Positions 50,988-60,654 of a stretch of DNA of 64,000 bases are shown piece by piece. A program made the position numbers and the translations under genes. Below the pieces are notes generated by a model, which saw only the letters and a list, made by a program, of their open reading frames with translations, was not told the origin of the DNA and searched no databases. How positions within the stretch are numbered: the stretch's first letter is position 1; the number at the start of each line of letters is the position of its first letter. The stretch is from Gloeotrichia echinulata CP02 (GTDB taxonomy: Bacteria > Cyanobacteriota > Cyanobacteriia > Cyanobacteriales > Nostocaceae): assembly GCA_038087035.1 (NCBI GenBank), contig CP051187.1, forward strand, positions 4,841,001-4,905,000. The letters run 5' to 3'.

Positions 50988-51713
50988 TTAGAGGACGCCC
51001 GCACTGGGCATTAAAGTTAATTCATCAACAACTGCCTGTTTTGGTAACAGCACTGTGTAGAGAATCGACTGAGCCACAATTTCTGGCGTTAACATTTTTG
51101 AACGGTCAAAATTCACATGGACTGTTTCTGTATCCCAAAGTTCGGTATTGACAGACCCGGGACAAATAGCAGTGACACGAATACCGTGGGCACGTTCTTC
51201 TTGTGCCACGGTTTGAGAAAGAGCAATCAGACCAGCTTTGCTGACGCAGTATGCGCCCCAACCGGCAAAGGTTTGCTTTCCCGCAATAGAAGCAATATTG
51301 ATAATGGTGCCTATTTGACGATCGCGCATTCCTGGCAAAATTCCCATGATGCACTGAAACACGCTAGTGAGATTTAAGTTAATCACTTGTTGCCAGTCTT
51401 CTAAAGGGGTTTCGCTCAAATTACCCGTGTAAGCTATTCCAGCATTATTTACTAGAATGTCTATGTCGCCAAAGTCATCGGCGATCGCTTGTATTTTGTC
51501 TTTTACTTCCCAGACACAAGCTAAATCGACAGCATAAGCTTTTGCTTCTACTCCTGTCTCCCTTGCTGTTGCTGCAACTGCCTCCAACTTATCAATAGAA
51601 CGGCTGACTAAGGCAACATCTATTCCTGCCTTTGCAAACGCCAAAGTAGTTGCTTTCCCAATTCCACTACTAGCCCCAGTAATTAGGGCTTTTTGTCTCT
51701 GCTGAAAACTCAT
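50988..51713 (-). CDS. Short-chain dehydrogenase/reductase
   Basis: 241 residues from ATG 51713 ('MSFQQRQKALITGASSGIGK'); an upstream start at 51767 is less likely. The NAD(P)-binding 'TGASSGIGKAT', 'NNAGIA' and the catalytic Ser-Tyr-Lys ('INIASIAGKQ', 'YCVSKAGL') are present. Substrate is unknown. It lies next to accA and the alkane genes, a neighbourhood conserved in many cyanobacteria. Confidence 0.93.
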   Translation of the reverse strand: MSFQQRQKALITGASSGIGKATTLAFAKAGIDVALVSRSIDKLEAVAATARETGVEAKAYAVDLACVWEVKDKIQAIADDFGDIDILVNNAGIAYTGNLSETPLEDWQQVINLNLTSVFQCIMGILPGMRDRQIGTIINIASIAGKQTFAGWGAYCVSKAGLIALSQTVAQEERAHGIRVTAICPGSVNTELWDTETVHVNFDRSKMLTPEIVAQSILYTVLLPKQAVVDELTLMPSAGVL

Positions 51714-52008
51714 AAAACTTCGGGATACATGTGCAAAACCATTTAGCGCTCTTAATTGTCGCAGCACTCAAGCGCAACTACAAACAACCCCTCAAAATTA
51801 GTGACATCGAGTAATAGCACCGCTGTGCAGAATTTCTGATTCAAAGTTCAAAAAGCTTGTATTATAAGCTTTTCAATTGTTTTGAATGGTAGGTTTGTTT
51901 CCATTGTGCTGTAATAGTCTGACAAGAATGTTAAAAATCTTTAAGCAACCAAACGAATTATAGCACTGCTGGCATATTGATCGATCATGTCCACTCGTTT
52001 TAGAGGTT

Positions 52009-52989
52009 TTAGTGGGCGGCTTCGGTGAAAACACCAATTTTGCGGAATTTTTCATAGCGCAGTTGGCGTCTTTGTGCAGCAGTTAAGCGGTTGAGTATAT
52101 CCAAATTTTCCAATAGCGCCTGTTTGAGGGTTGTAGCTGCTTGGAGTGGGTTAGAATGAGCGCCGCCGATGGGTTCAGGTAATATCTGGTCAATAATGCC
52201 CAAATTTTTGAGGTCATGAGAAATAATTTTCAGAGCCACAGCCGCTTGGGGAGATTTGCTAGCATCTTTCCACAAAATAGCGGCGCAGGCTTCGGGGGTA
52301 GCAACGGTATAAACGGCGTGTTCAAACATCATTAGGCGATCGCCGACACCAATACCCAAAGCGCCACCAGAACCACCTTCACCAATTACCGTGCAAAGAA
52401 TTGGCACATCGAAGCAAAACATTTCTCGCAAATTATAGGCGATCGCTTCCCCTTGACCTTGATGTTCGGCTTCGATACCCGCCCAAGCTCCGGGGGTATC
52501 GATAAAAGTGATAATTGGCATGTTAAACTTGTTGGCATGTTCCATCAATCGCAGTGCTTTGCGGTAGCCACCGGGTGAAGCCATACCAAAGTTGCGGGCG
52601 ACATTATCCTTAGTATCCCGACCTTTTTGATGTCCCAGGATCACCACTGGTTGTCCGCCCAAACGACCGACACCGCCAACCAAAGCCGGATCATCACCAC
52701 CACAGCGATCGCCATGCAACTCCATCCATTCATCACTAATAGCCTGAATGTAATCGAGCGTACTAGGGCGTCGGGGATGACGAGCAACCTGTAAGCGCTG
52801 AGAAGGCGATAGATTACTAAAAATTTCCTCGCGCAGCTGCATAGCGCGTGCTTCTAGTTTACGAATTTCACTAGAAACATCCACACCATTTTCCTCTGCC
52901 AGCGCCCGAATCTGATCAATACGCGCCGCGAGTTCTGCTAGCGGCTTTTCAAAATCCAAGAGTAGCGGTTTACGCTCGGTAGTTGTCAT
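52009..52989 (-). CDS. accA: Acetyl-CoA carboxylase carboxyltransferase subunit alpha
   Basis: 326 residues. With AccD it transfers the carboxyl from biotin-BCCP to acetyl-CoA to make malonyl-CoA for fatty acid synthesis. 'RPSTLDYIQAISDEWMELHG', 'GRDTKDNVARNFGMASPGGY' and 'GEGGSGGALGIGVGDRLMMF' are family signatures. It is full length and likely in the same transcript direction as aar and ado upstream. Confidence 0.97.
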   Translation of the reverse strand: MTTTERKPLLLDFEKPLAELAARIDQIRALAEENGVDVSSEIRKLEARAMQLREEIFSNLSPSQRLQVARHPRRPSTLDYIQAISDEWMELHGDRCGGDDPALVGGVGRLGGQPVVILGHQKGRDTKDNVARNFGMASPGGYRKALRLMEHANKFNMPIITFIDTPGAWAGIEAEHQGQGEAIAYNLREMFCFDVPILCTVIGEGGSGGALGIGVGDRLMMFEHAVYTVATPEACAAILWKDASKSPQAAVALKIISHDLKNLGIIDQILPEPIGGAHSNPLQAATTLKQALLENLDILNRLTAAQRRQLRYEKFRKIGVFTEAAH

Positions 52990-53100
52990 AGTTGGGGATT
53001 AGGGATTGGGGATTAGGGATTGGGCATGGGGCATGGGGCATTGGGCATTGGAAGGGGATTGGGGATTGGGGATTGGGGATTGGGCATAAGCAAATAATAC
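52990..53100. repeat. Heptanucleotide repeats (GGGGATT type)
   Basis: GGGGATTAGGGATT and GGGGCATTGGGCATT runs between accA and aar, all on the same heptamer theme. They would lie in the operon mRNA if the genes are cotranscribed. Confidence 0.85.
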
Positions 53101-53123
53101 TACCATGCCCCAATTACCAGTAG

Positions 53124-54143
53124 CTAAACTAGCAGTGGTCTAAATCCATGCTTAACTGACACCTGACCTATCTGCTCCATTTTGTCTACGGTAATCTGAT
53201 TGCGCCCCCAAGAAAAGTTCGTATATAACTTCTCAAATTCTAGGAGCATGGATTCGGCAAAACAAGCAAACAACTGACGTGCTGGTACTTCCATATTGAC
53301 GATTTTCATGATTTTCCAGTCAATATCCAGTGAATGCTCTACTATTCCACCATTTAACACATATACATCAGGATGCTGAATTTTTGTCCCTAAATTTTTA
53401 GGATACCCACCATCAATCAACAGACTTGGTTGTTTGAAAACCGTGGGGTCAATTTCCAGTCCTTTAGGCATACTGGCAACCCAAACTACAATATCAGCTA
53501 GGGGCAGCGCCTCTTCTAAAGCCATAATTTTACCCCGCCCCAATTCGGCTTGTAACTCTAGCAGCCGTTCTTGGTTCCGGGCTATCAGCAGCAGTTCCTT
53601 GACATCTGTTTTTGCATCTAACCAGCGTGTGACTGCACTCCCAATATCCCCAGTTGCGCCACAGATAGCCACCGTCGCACTTTTAAGATCAATTCCCAGT
53701 TGTTTCGATGCTTGTTCTACCTGGCGAGAAATAATGTAGGCAGTGTGGGTATTGCCAGTAGTGAAGCGTTCAAACTCTAGTTTAATGTTGCGGACTTGAC
53801 CAAATTGCTCTAAGTTAAAATTTTCAAAAATAATTGAAGAAAACCCGCCTAAAGCCGTGATATTAATGCCATGTTTTTGAGCATGGGCCATAGCATTGAG
53901 AATTTTCCGCGTTGCCGCCTTAATCCGGCGATTTGCTAGCATTTCCGGCAAAAAGCAAGATTCCACATACCGCCCTTCTATGGTCTGCCCTGTCACACTG
54001 GTAACAGTAATATTATCAACAATTTGGGGTGGGGCGCTGCACCAAAAATCTAATCCTTGATCAGCATATTCTGGGTAGCCCAATTCTTCAGCTACCGCTT
54101 GAGCGTGTTCTAAACTAGTCAAATGTCCAATTAGACCAAACAT
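53124..54143 (-). CDS. Long-chain acyl-[acyl-carrier-protein] reductase (AAR)
   Basis: 339 residues. It reduces fatty acyl-ACP to the aldehyde with NADPH. 'MFGLIGHLTSLEHAQAVAEE' is the characteristic start, 'VAICGATGDIGSAVTRWL' the Rossmann motif, and 'RYVESCFLPEM' includes the nucleophilic Cys region. It is directly downstream of the deformylating oxygenase gene (100-bp gap), the standard cyanobacterial alkane cluster. Full length. Confidence 0.97.
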   Translation of the reverse strand: MFGLIGHLTSLEHAQAVAEELGYPEYADQGLDFWCSAPPQIVDNITVTSVTGQTIEGRYVESCFLPEMLANRRIKAATRKILNAMAHAQKHGINITALGGFSSIIFENFNLEQFGQVRNIKLEFERFTTGNTHTAYIISRQVEQASKQLGIDLKSATVAICGATGDIGSAVTRWLDAKTDVKELLLIARNQERLLELQAELGRGKIMALEEALPLADIVVWVASMPKGLEIDPTVFKQPSLLIDGGYPKNLGTKIQHPDVYVLNGGIVEHSLDIDWKIMKIVNMEVPARQLFACFAESMLLEFEKLYTNFSWGRNQITVDKMEQIGQVSVKHGFRPLLV

Positions 54144-54243
54144 GTATTGATGTATTAAGTGCGTGCTGCGTCGAATTAGTATAGTTGGGAGTTAGGAGTG
54201 AGGACTTAGAAGTATAACTCATAATTCCTCACTCCTAGCTTTT

Positions 54244-54939
54244 TTAAGCGGCAGTAAGTCCGTAGGCTGACAGGCGCATGATGTCACGAGTGCTGAAGCC
54301 AATATTACTTAATGCTTCTCCGTAGCTAATCATGAAATCTTCTACCAAAGCATCTTTTTCCATGCCCAAGATTTTGGCATCGGCTTCCACTTGATTCAGC
54401 ATTTTCCAAACAATGGGGAGGTTTTCGCGATTTGCCTGTTCTAGTTCCGTTTTAGAATCGGCAAAATTTGCTTCTAACCAGGCTTCTCCAAAATTCAAAT
54501 GTTTGTATTCATCTTCGACCACACTTTCCGTGATTTTGCGGGCAAAATCATCAGCCACAGGAATGTAAATATTGTATGCTGCTATGGCAAAGCATTCAAT
54601 AATCAAAGACTGAATCAGCAAGCAGGTGACGACTTTACCTGCTGCTGCTGCTGTTTGGAAGTTTGCATGTAATCCAGCGAAAAATTCCTGGGCAAATTGG
54701 AGATCTGGCACTACCTTAAGATTGCGTCCACAAGCTTCAAATCCTTTCTTGTGGCGATTTTCCATCTTCGATAAGATAATTAGATCATCGTGATTGTCCG
54801 GCAGCAGTTGGGCTAGTTGGATGTAATTCTCATGGGCTTCTTGTTCTCCTTCAATCACAATCGCATTAATACGGCTGTAGGCGTCTTTGTAGATGTCACT
54901 GTGGAAATCAATTTCCGATTGAGTTGCAAGCTGCTGCAT
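54244..54939 (-). CDS. Aldehyde-deformylating oxygenase (ADO)
   Basis: 231 residues from ATG 54939 ('MQQLATQSEIDFHSDIYKDA'), preceded by AGGGGTGAAG; an upstream frame to 54969 adds ten unlikely residues. The ferritin-like di-iron ligands are in 'VIEGEQEAHENYIQL', 'LSKMENRHKKGFEACG' and 'ESVVEDEYKHLNFGE'. It turns fatty aldehydes into alkanes plus formate. The formate product is of interest given the FDH-like gene at 10-12 kb (inference only). Confidence 0.97.
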   Translation of the reverse strand: MQQLATQSEIDFHSDIYKDAYSRINAIVIEGEQEAHENYIQLAQLLPDNHDDLIILSKMENRHKKGFEACGRNLKVVPDLQFAQEFFAGLHANFQTAAAAGKVVTCLLIQSLIIECFAIAAYNIYIPVADDFARKITESVVEDEYKHLNFGEAWLEANFADSKTELEQANRENLPIVWKMLNQVEADAKILGMEKDALVEDFMISYGEALSNIGFSTRDIMRLSAYGLTAA

Positions 54940-55116
54940 TCTATCTTCACCCCTGTAAACTTGAATCATTTGATACCAAAATTAAATTTACCCCATGAAT
55001 TTAGGGTAACGATCACTGTGATTTAATTTAACTTAACAAGTCACTATGTTATAGATTAGCGGTTGCTGGGGGCGATGCTCTAGTACAAGAAAAACAAATA
55101 CTAGGAAGCAAAATTC

Positions 55117-55944
55117 ATGTCCAAATCAAATGGGAATCTGAAAGGAGCCAATTTTCTGAGCTTAGGAGTCCTACTACTGGGGGCTGTGATTGTTTTACTA
55201 CCCCTGTTTGTCGTCTTCCTTACTTCTTTTACTCCAGGAGGAGCAAGTGCAGAAGGTTTAGCCAAAAATAACTGGACTTTCGCTAATTACCGGGATGCAT
55301 GGGATCGGGGTAAATTTTTGTTGGCGTTTGCTAATTCTACCTTGGTAGCGATCGCCGTGACGGGGTTTCAGATTGCGACTTCGGCATTGGCAGGTTACGC
55401 CCTGGCTAGGTTAAAATTTCGGGGTAGGCAAGCCCTACTGCTGATTGTCTTGGCAACTTTAGTGATTCCCTTTTCGTTGTTGGTGATTCCCATCTTTTTG
55501 GTATTGAAGTGGGGACACATGATCAATACCTATTGGGCGCTAATTTTACCAACAGCTGTGAATGGCTTTGGGATTTTCCTGTTACGTCAATATTTCCAGA
55601 CAATTCCCGTGGAGTTGGAAGAAGCAGCAGCGATAGACGGGGCCAACAGGCTGCAAATTTTGTGGCGAGTCATGTTACCTCTAGCCCGTCCCGCTTTAGT
55701 GACGCTGTTTTTGTTCACCTTTATCGGCGAATGGAACGATTTGTTTAAGCCCTTAGTCTTTACCACCCGTCCAGAATTAAGAACCGTGCAGCTAGCCTTG
55801 GCAGAATTTCAGGAGCAATATACCAATAATTGGCCCTTGATGATGGCTGCAGTGACAATTACGACCGTACCAGTCATGGTGTTATTCCTCATCGGTCAGC
55901 GCCAGTTTCTTCGCGGGATTGCGACAACGGGAATGAAGAATTAG
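55117..55944 (+). CDS. Carbohydrate ABC transporter permease (MalG family)
   Basis: 275 residues with six membrane segments. The EAA loop is 'EEAAAIDGANRLQILWRVML'. 'IPFSLLVIPIFLVLKWGHMI' and 'PTAVNGFGIFLLRQYF' match MalG/CUT1 permeases. Neither the binding protein, the second permease nor the ATPase is adjacent. The gene ends four bases before the large 89-bp tandem array. Confidence 0.92.
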   Translation: MSKSNGNLKGANFLSLGVLLLGAVIVLLPLFVVFLTSFTPGGASAEGLAKNNWTFANYRDAWDRGKFLLAFANSTLVAIAVTGFQIATSALAGYALARLKFRGRQALLLIVLATLVIPFSLLVIPIFLVLKWGHMINTYWALILPTAVNGFGIFLLRQYFQTIPVELEEAAAIDGANRLQILWRVMLPLARPALVTLFLFTFIGEWNDLFKPLVFTTRPELRTVQLALAEFQEQYTNNWPLMMAAVTITTVPVMVLFLIGQRQFLRGIATTGMKN

Positions 55945-55947
55945 ATG

Positions 55948-57095
55948 GTAGGGGCACGGCGTCGATTTGATAATTGTATATACCAAAAGATTGTGGATGC
56001 CGTGCCCCATACCCCAATACCCTTGGTGTGAAGACAGATGGTAGGGAACGTCGATTTGATAATTGTATATACCAAAAGATTGTGGATGCCGTGCCCCATG
56101 CCCCAATACCCTTGGTGTGAACACAGATGGTAGGGAACGTCGATTTGATAATTGTATATACCAAAAGATTGTGGATGCCGTGCCCCATACCCCAATACCC
56201 TTGGTGTGAACACAGATGGTAGGGAACGTCGATTTGATAATTGTATATACCAAAAGATTGTGGATGCCGTGCCCCATGCCCCAATACCCTTGGTGTGAAC
56301 ACAGATGGTAGGGAACGTCGATTTGATAATTGTATATACCAAAAGATTGTGGGTGCCGTGCCCTATGCCCCAATACCCTTGGTGTGAAGACAGATGGTAG
56401 GGAACGTCGATTTGATAATTGTATATACCAAAAGATTGTGGGTGCCGTGCCCCTACTATGCCCCAATACCCTTGGTGTGAACACAGATGGTAGGGAACGT
56501 CGATTTGATGACTGTATATACCAAAAGATTGTGGGTGCCGTGCCCCTACTATGCCCCAATACCCTTGGTGTGAACACAGATGGTAGGGAACGTCGATTTG
56601 ATAATTGTATATACCAAAAGATTGTGGATGCCGTGCCCCATGCCCCAATACCCTTGGTGTGAAGACAGATGGTAGGGAACGTCGATTTGATAATTGTATA
56701 TACCAAAAGATTGTGGATGCCGTGCCCCATGCCCCAATACCCTTGGTGTGAAGACAGATGGTAGGGAACGTCGATTTGATAATTGTATATACCAAAAGAT
56801 TGTGGATGCCGTGCCCCATGCCCCAATACCCTTGGTGTGAACACAGATGGTAGGGAACGTCGATTTGATAATTGTATATACCAAAAGATTGTGGGTGCCG
56901 TGCCCCATGCCCCAATACCCTTGGTGTGAACACAGATGGTAGGGGCACTGCGTCGATTTGATAATTGTATATACCAAAAGATTGTGGATGCCGTGCCCCA
57001 TGCCCCAATACGCTTGGTGTGAACACAGATGGTAGGGGCACGGCGTCAATTTGATAATTGTATATACCAAAAGATTGTGGATGCCGTGCCCCTAC
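55948..57095. repeat. 89-bp tandem array (13 units) derived from a MITE-like palindrome
   Basis: Thirteen units share CAAAAGATTGTGG and TATATACCAAAAG. Most are exactly 89 bp; some are 91-95 bp with an added CCCTACTA. The outermost units keep a complete GGGGCACGGC left arm, whereas the inner ones read GTAGGGAACG, having lost part of it. Because 89 is not a multiple of 3, reading frames on the minus strand cycle through all phases and produce long spurious proteins. Confidence 0.95.
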
Positions 57096-57353
57096 GACAT
57101 ATTGCATTCCAGTCTAACATCCCTGTATTATCCTATGCCCCATACTTCGGCTTCGCTCAGTACAAGTGCCCCATGCCCCATGCCCGCAGACTGCAGTCAC
57201 CGTAATAACCCGGAGGAAATTCAGCCTGAAATATGAAGTTTTTGTAAAGCTCGCCTAATTTTTGCGTAATTCTTGGAAAGCAAGGTGATAAGTAATTAGG
57301 ACATCGCAAGACCAGTTGACTTATCTACCAAGTTTTTAGGAGCGTAAAGTGTC

Positions 57354-57617
57354 ATGAGTAATCAAACAGCACAGCAGTTACAAGACGATACTCAAAACCA
57401 ATCGAGCCTAAGCCTGAATAACACTGAAGTTGCTGAGGCGATTGGAAATGAAGATGAATCAGAAGACAATTGTATTGACGCTGCTCAAGCTGAATTGAAT
57501 TATACTGTTGGCAGCCAAGAAGCTCAGAATTTTCCAGCTTCAGTTGTGCCTCCTAATATGGAGCTACAGAATTTTTGCTGGTGGGATGACAAGGAAAAAA
57601 AGTACAAATGTATTTGA
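57354..57617 (+). CDS. Small acidic Cys-containing peptide (87 aa), function unknown
   Basis: A 264-bp gene with AGGAG about 13 bp before ATG. The first 60 residues are acidic and low-complexity ('TEVAEAIGNEDESEDNCIDA'). The C-terminus is distinctive: 'NFCWWDDKEKKYKCI', two cysteines ten residues apart with two tryptophans. The leader-plus-core appearance is reminiscent of a RiPP precursor, but no modification enzyme is nearby. It could also be a secreted or regulatory peptide. Confidence 0.6.
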   Translation: MSNQTAQQLQDDTQNQSSLSLNNTEVAEAIGNEDESEDNCIDAAQAELNYTVGSQEAQNFPASVVPPNMELQNFCWWDDKEKKYKCI

Positions 57618-57945
57618 GATTTCTGTTTATATCATCTCAACTTAAACGCAAGTTGCCAATTTCGATGTAGTCTATCTAAATTTTGATCTGAATGAATTAT
57701 ATGGGTAGGGACACAACATTTTGTGTCCCTAATCTAATTTGGATGTATACTCAACTCTGTTATCAATGGCTACAAGTAGGTCGGAGCAAATAAACATTAC
57801 AGGCTTTAGTCGTCATTGGTAATTGGTCATTTGTAAGGATTTCAGACATATTTACGTTTCGTAATATAGTTTTGTTTATTCCCTAGGTGCGGGGGTTAAC
57901 CATTGTTCAGCTATTCGTATTTTTTAGTGAGGTGCAGTATCTGTT
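57618..57945. other. Gene-free interval
   Basis: A TAGGGACACAACATTTTGTGTCCCTA hairpin-type palindrome lies near 57706-57731. A short ATTGGTCATTTG heptamer remnant follows. The promoter of the haemagglutinin-like gene is presumably near 57850-57930. Nothing else was recognised. Confidence 0.5.
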
Positions 57946-60318
57946 ATGAGTAATTTTTGGGTCTGGTTTAAAAGTCTAGGAATTGCAATATGTTGTCCAA
58001 TAGCTTTTTGTGCAAACTCAGCTATTGCCCAAATTACCCAGGATGGGACTCTACCCACTAATTCTCAAGTGACACCACAGGGAAATATTATCAATATTGA
58101 AGGTGGAACCCAAGTAGGAAGCAATCTGTTCCACAGTTTTAAGGAATTTTCTGTCCCTGCTGGTAGTACGGCTTATTTTAAAAATACAGAAAATATTCAG
58201 AATATCATCAGTCGAGTAACGGGTAAGTCTATTTCTGATATTCAAGGGATTCTCAAAGCAGATGGAACAGCCAACCTGTTTCTGATTAATCCCAACGGAA
58301 TTGTTTTTGGTCCCAATGCTTCTTTACAAATTGGCGGTTCATTTCTAGCGACTACGGCGAGTAGTCTGAACTTTGCTGATGGTACAAAGTTTAGTGCCAC
58401 AGATCCCCAAACCAGACCCTTGCTAACTGTAAGTGTTCCCATTGGCTTACAATTTGGAGCAACTGCGGCTACCATCATCAATCAATCTCAAGCAAAAAGT
58501 CCAGATGGAGTAACCAATAGTTTGGGATCTCCCGTTGGTCTACAAGTGCAGCCTGACAAAACATTGGCACTGGTAGGCGGTGATATCATGTTAGAGGGCG
58601 GAAACTTAACAGTAGCATCGGGACGAATTGAGTTAGGAAGTGTTGCTGCTAATAGTTTGGTTACTCTCAATCCAAATAACCAAGGTTGGGTTTTGAGATA
58701 TGAAAAAGTCCAGGATTTCCAGAATATTCGATTCATCCAGCGGGGAAGTGATGATGGTTCTCAAGTTCCATCTCAGGTAGAAGCTAGTAACAAAGATAGT
58801 AATGTAGGCAATATCCAGGTGCGAGGTAACACCGTTGAGCTAACCGGCGATAATGTTATATTAAGCACTCAAACTACTGGTGCAAAAGATGGCGGAGACT
58901 TAACGATTAATACCAGCAAATTAATTCTTCGGGATGGCGCTACAATATCTACTAATACCAGGGGCAGGGGTAATGGAGGAAAGTTGACCGTGAATGCCAC
59001 CGATTTTGTTGAAATAATTGGTAGTTATTTCAACAAAGATAATACTGTTTCACCTAGTGTATTGTCGAGTACAAGTTTTGTTGCCGGAAATGGGGGTGAA
59101 ATAAATATCAACACTGGGAGGTTGCGTCTCCAAGATGGGGGAAGAATAGCAACAGATTCGACTGGAATTTTTTCTAATAATTCAGAATTCATAGCAGGTA
59201 TAGGAGCAGGAGGAAATTTGACTGTGAATGCCTCTAAGTCAGTAGAACTCATTGGAACTTCAATATATACTCCCAATGTTACCAGTGGCTTGTTCGCTAG
59301 GACTTATACTTCCGGAGATGCAGGAAAAGTGACAATTACCACAGGAGAATTGATCGTCCGGGATAAGAGTACAATATCTGTCAGATCTGCCAGGAGTGTA
59401 TTTTTCAAGAATGTACCCACTCTAGGGAAAGCAGGCGCTCTCAATATAACCGCTGGCTCCATCCTCCTAGATAACCAAGGAACACTCACATCTAATAGTG
59501 ATTTAGGTCAGGGTGGAAATATTAACCTGCAGGTGCAGGAGTTCTTACGGATGCGCGGTAACAGCCAAATCACCACTAATGCCGGCACAGCACAGGCTCC
59601 TGGCGATGGCGGTAATATCACGATCAATGCACCTAATGGCTTCATCATCGCCGAGCCTTTAGGAAATAACGATATCACAGCCAACGCTTTCTATGGCTCT
59701 GGCGGTAAAATCACAATCAACGCTAATCAAATCTTTGGGTTTGTAGTCCGCACTCGCGCTGACTTGGAGCGGTTGCTGGGAACACAAGACCCAGATAAAC
59801 TAAAGCCAAGCAACCTCCCAAGCAGTGATATCACGGCGTTTTCTCAGCAAAACCCTTCATTAAATGGCACTATACAAATCAACACACCCGATGTTGACCC
59901 CAGTAAAGGATTAGTGGAAATACGCGAAAATGTGGTTGATATTTCCCAGCAAATTCTTCCTATCTGTCGTTCTCTGGGAAAACTCTATATGGGTTCGTTT
60001 GTCATCACGGGTCGTGGTGGAATAGCAGCAGGTCCCTCAGAGCCATTGACGGCTGATGCAGTGCTGGCAGATTGGATTACGCTGGAGGGAGAGAATCGTG
60101 CTGGTGATATCAACGACAAGGTGGCAATTCAACAGCCGAGCAAAATAGAAAATACATCACCAAAAGATAATTCTGTCAATCCCCCTACTGAAATTGTCGA
60201 AGCCCAAGGATGGGTGCTGGATAGCAATGGTAATGTGGTTCTGGTGACTCAAGCAGCCACTGTTACCCCCCATAGCCCAGCCATGAATACGGCATCTTGT
60301 CCTGTAGCCTATAATTAG
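57946..60318 (+). CDS. Filamentous haemagglutinin N-terminal domain (TpsA-like) secreted protein
   Basis: 790 residues. A signal peptide ('SLGIAICCPIAFCANSAIA') precedes the TPS domain: 'GGTQVGSNLFHSFKEFSVPA', 'IISRVTGKSISDIQG' and 'NLFLINPNGIVFGPNASLQI'. The rest is a beta-helix of repeated 'GGNITINA'/'GGKLTVNA' turns. A C-terminal Cys pair lies in 'QILPICRSLG' and 'TASCPVAYN'. Such proteins are exported across the outer membrane by a TpsB partner; none is in the window. Confidence 0.93.
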   Translation: MSNFWVWFKSLGIAICCPIAFCANSAIAQITQDGTLPTNSQVTPQGNIINIEGGTQVGSNLFHSFKEFSVPAGSTAYFKNTENIQNIISRVTGKSISDIQGILKADGTANLFLINPNGIVFGPNASLQIGGSFLATTASSLNFADGTKFSATDPQTRPLLTVSVPIGLQFGATAATIINQSQAKSPDGVTNSLGSPVGLQVQPDKTLALVGGDIMLEGGNLTVASGRIELGSVAANSLVTLNPNNQGWVLRYEKVQDFQNIRFIQRGSDDGSQVPSQVEASNKDSNVGNIQVRGNTVELTGDNVILSTQTTGAKDGGDLTINTSKLILRDGATISTNTRGRGNGGKLTVNATDFVEIIGSYFNKDNTVSPSVLSSTSFVAGNGGEININTGRLRLQDGGRIATDSTGIFSNNSEFIAGIGAGGNLTVNASKSVELIGTSIYTPNVTSGLFARTYTSGDAGKVTITTGELIVRDKSTISVRSARSVFFKNVPTLGKAGALNITAGSILLDNQGTLTSNSDLGQGGNINLQVQEFLRMRGNSQITTNAGTAQAPGDGGNITINAPNGFIIAEPLGNNDITANAFYGSGGKITINANQIFGFVVRTRADLERLLGTQDPDKLKPSNLPSSDITAFSQQNPSLNGTIQINTPDVDPSKGLVEIRENVVDISQQILPICRSLGKLYMGSFVITGRGGIAAGPSEPLTADAVLADWITLEGENRAGDINDKVAIQQPSKIENTSPKDNSVNPPTEIVEAQGWVLDSNGNVVLVTQAATVTPHSPAMNTASCPVAYN

Positions 60319-60615
60319 GGATTTGTTATTTGTCATTTGTCATTTGTCATTTGTCATTTGTCATTTGTCATTTGTCATTTGTCATTTGTCATTTGTTATT
60401 TGTCATTTGTTATTTGTCATTGGTCATTGGTCATTGGTCATTTGTCATTGGTTATTTGTATTTAACTCCCAACTCCTAACTCCTAACTCCTAACTCCTAA
60501 CTCCCAACTCCTAACTCCTAACTCCCAACTCCTAACTCCTAACTCCTAACTCCTAACTCCTAACTCCTAACTCCTAACTCCTAACTCCTAACTCCTAACT
60601 CCTAACTCCCCAATC
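60319..60615. repeat. Heptanucleotide repeats (TCATTTG)n and (TAACTCC)n
   Basis: About nineteen TCATTTG/TTATTTG/TCATTGG units are followed by about twenty TAACTCC/CAACTCC units, then CCCCAAT and a partial TGAGCGGAGCCGAAG dispersed repeat. The block structure is the same as at 40731-40938. Confidence 0.94.
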
Positions 60616-60654
60616 CCTGGTCACTGAGCGGAGCCGAAGTGCAATCCCCAATCC

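Noticed and set aside
55882..57107. Long minus-strand frames of up to 388 residues with repeated 'RHPQSFGIYNYQID'
   Set aside because: They come from the 89-bp array, and the same peptide appears in three phases; no upstream signals are present.
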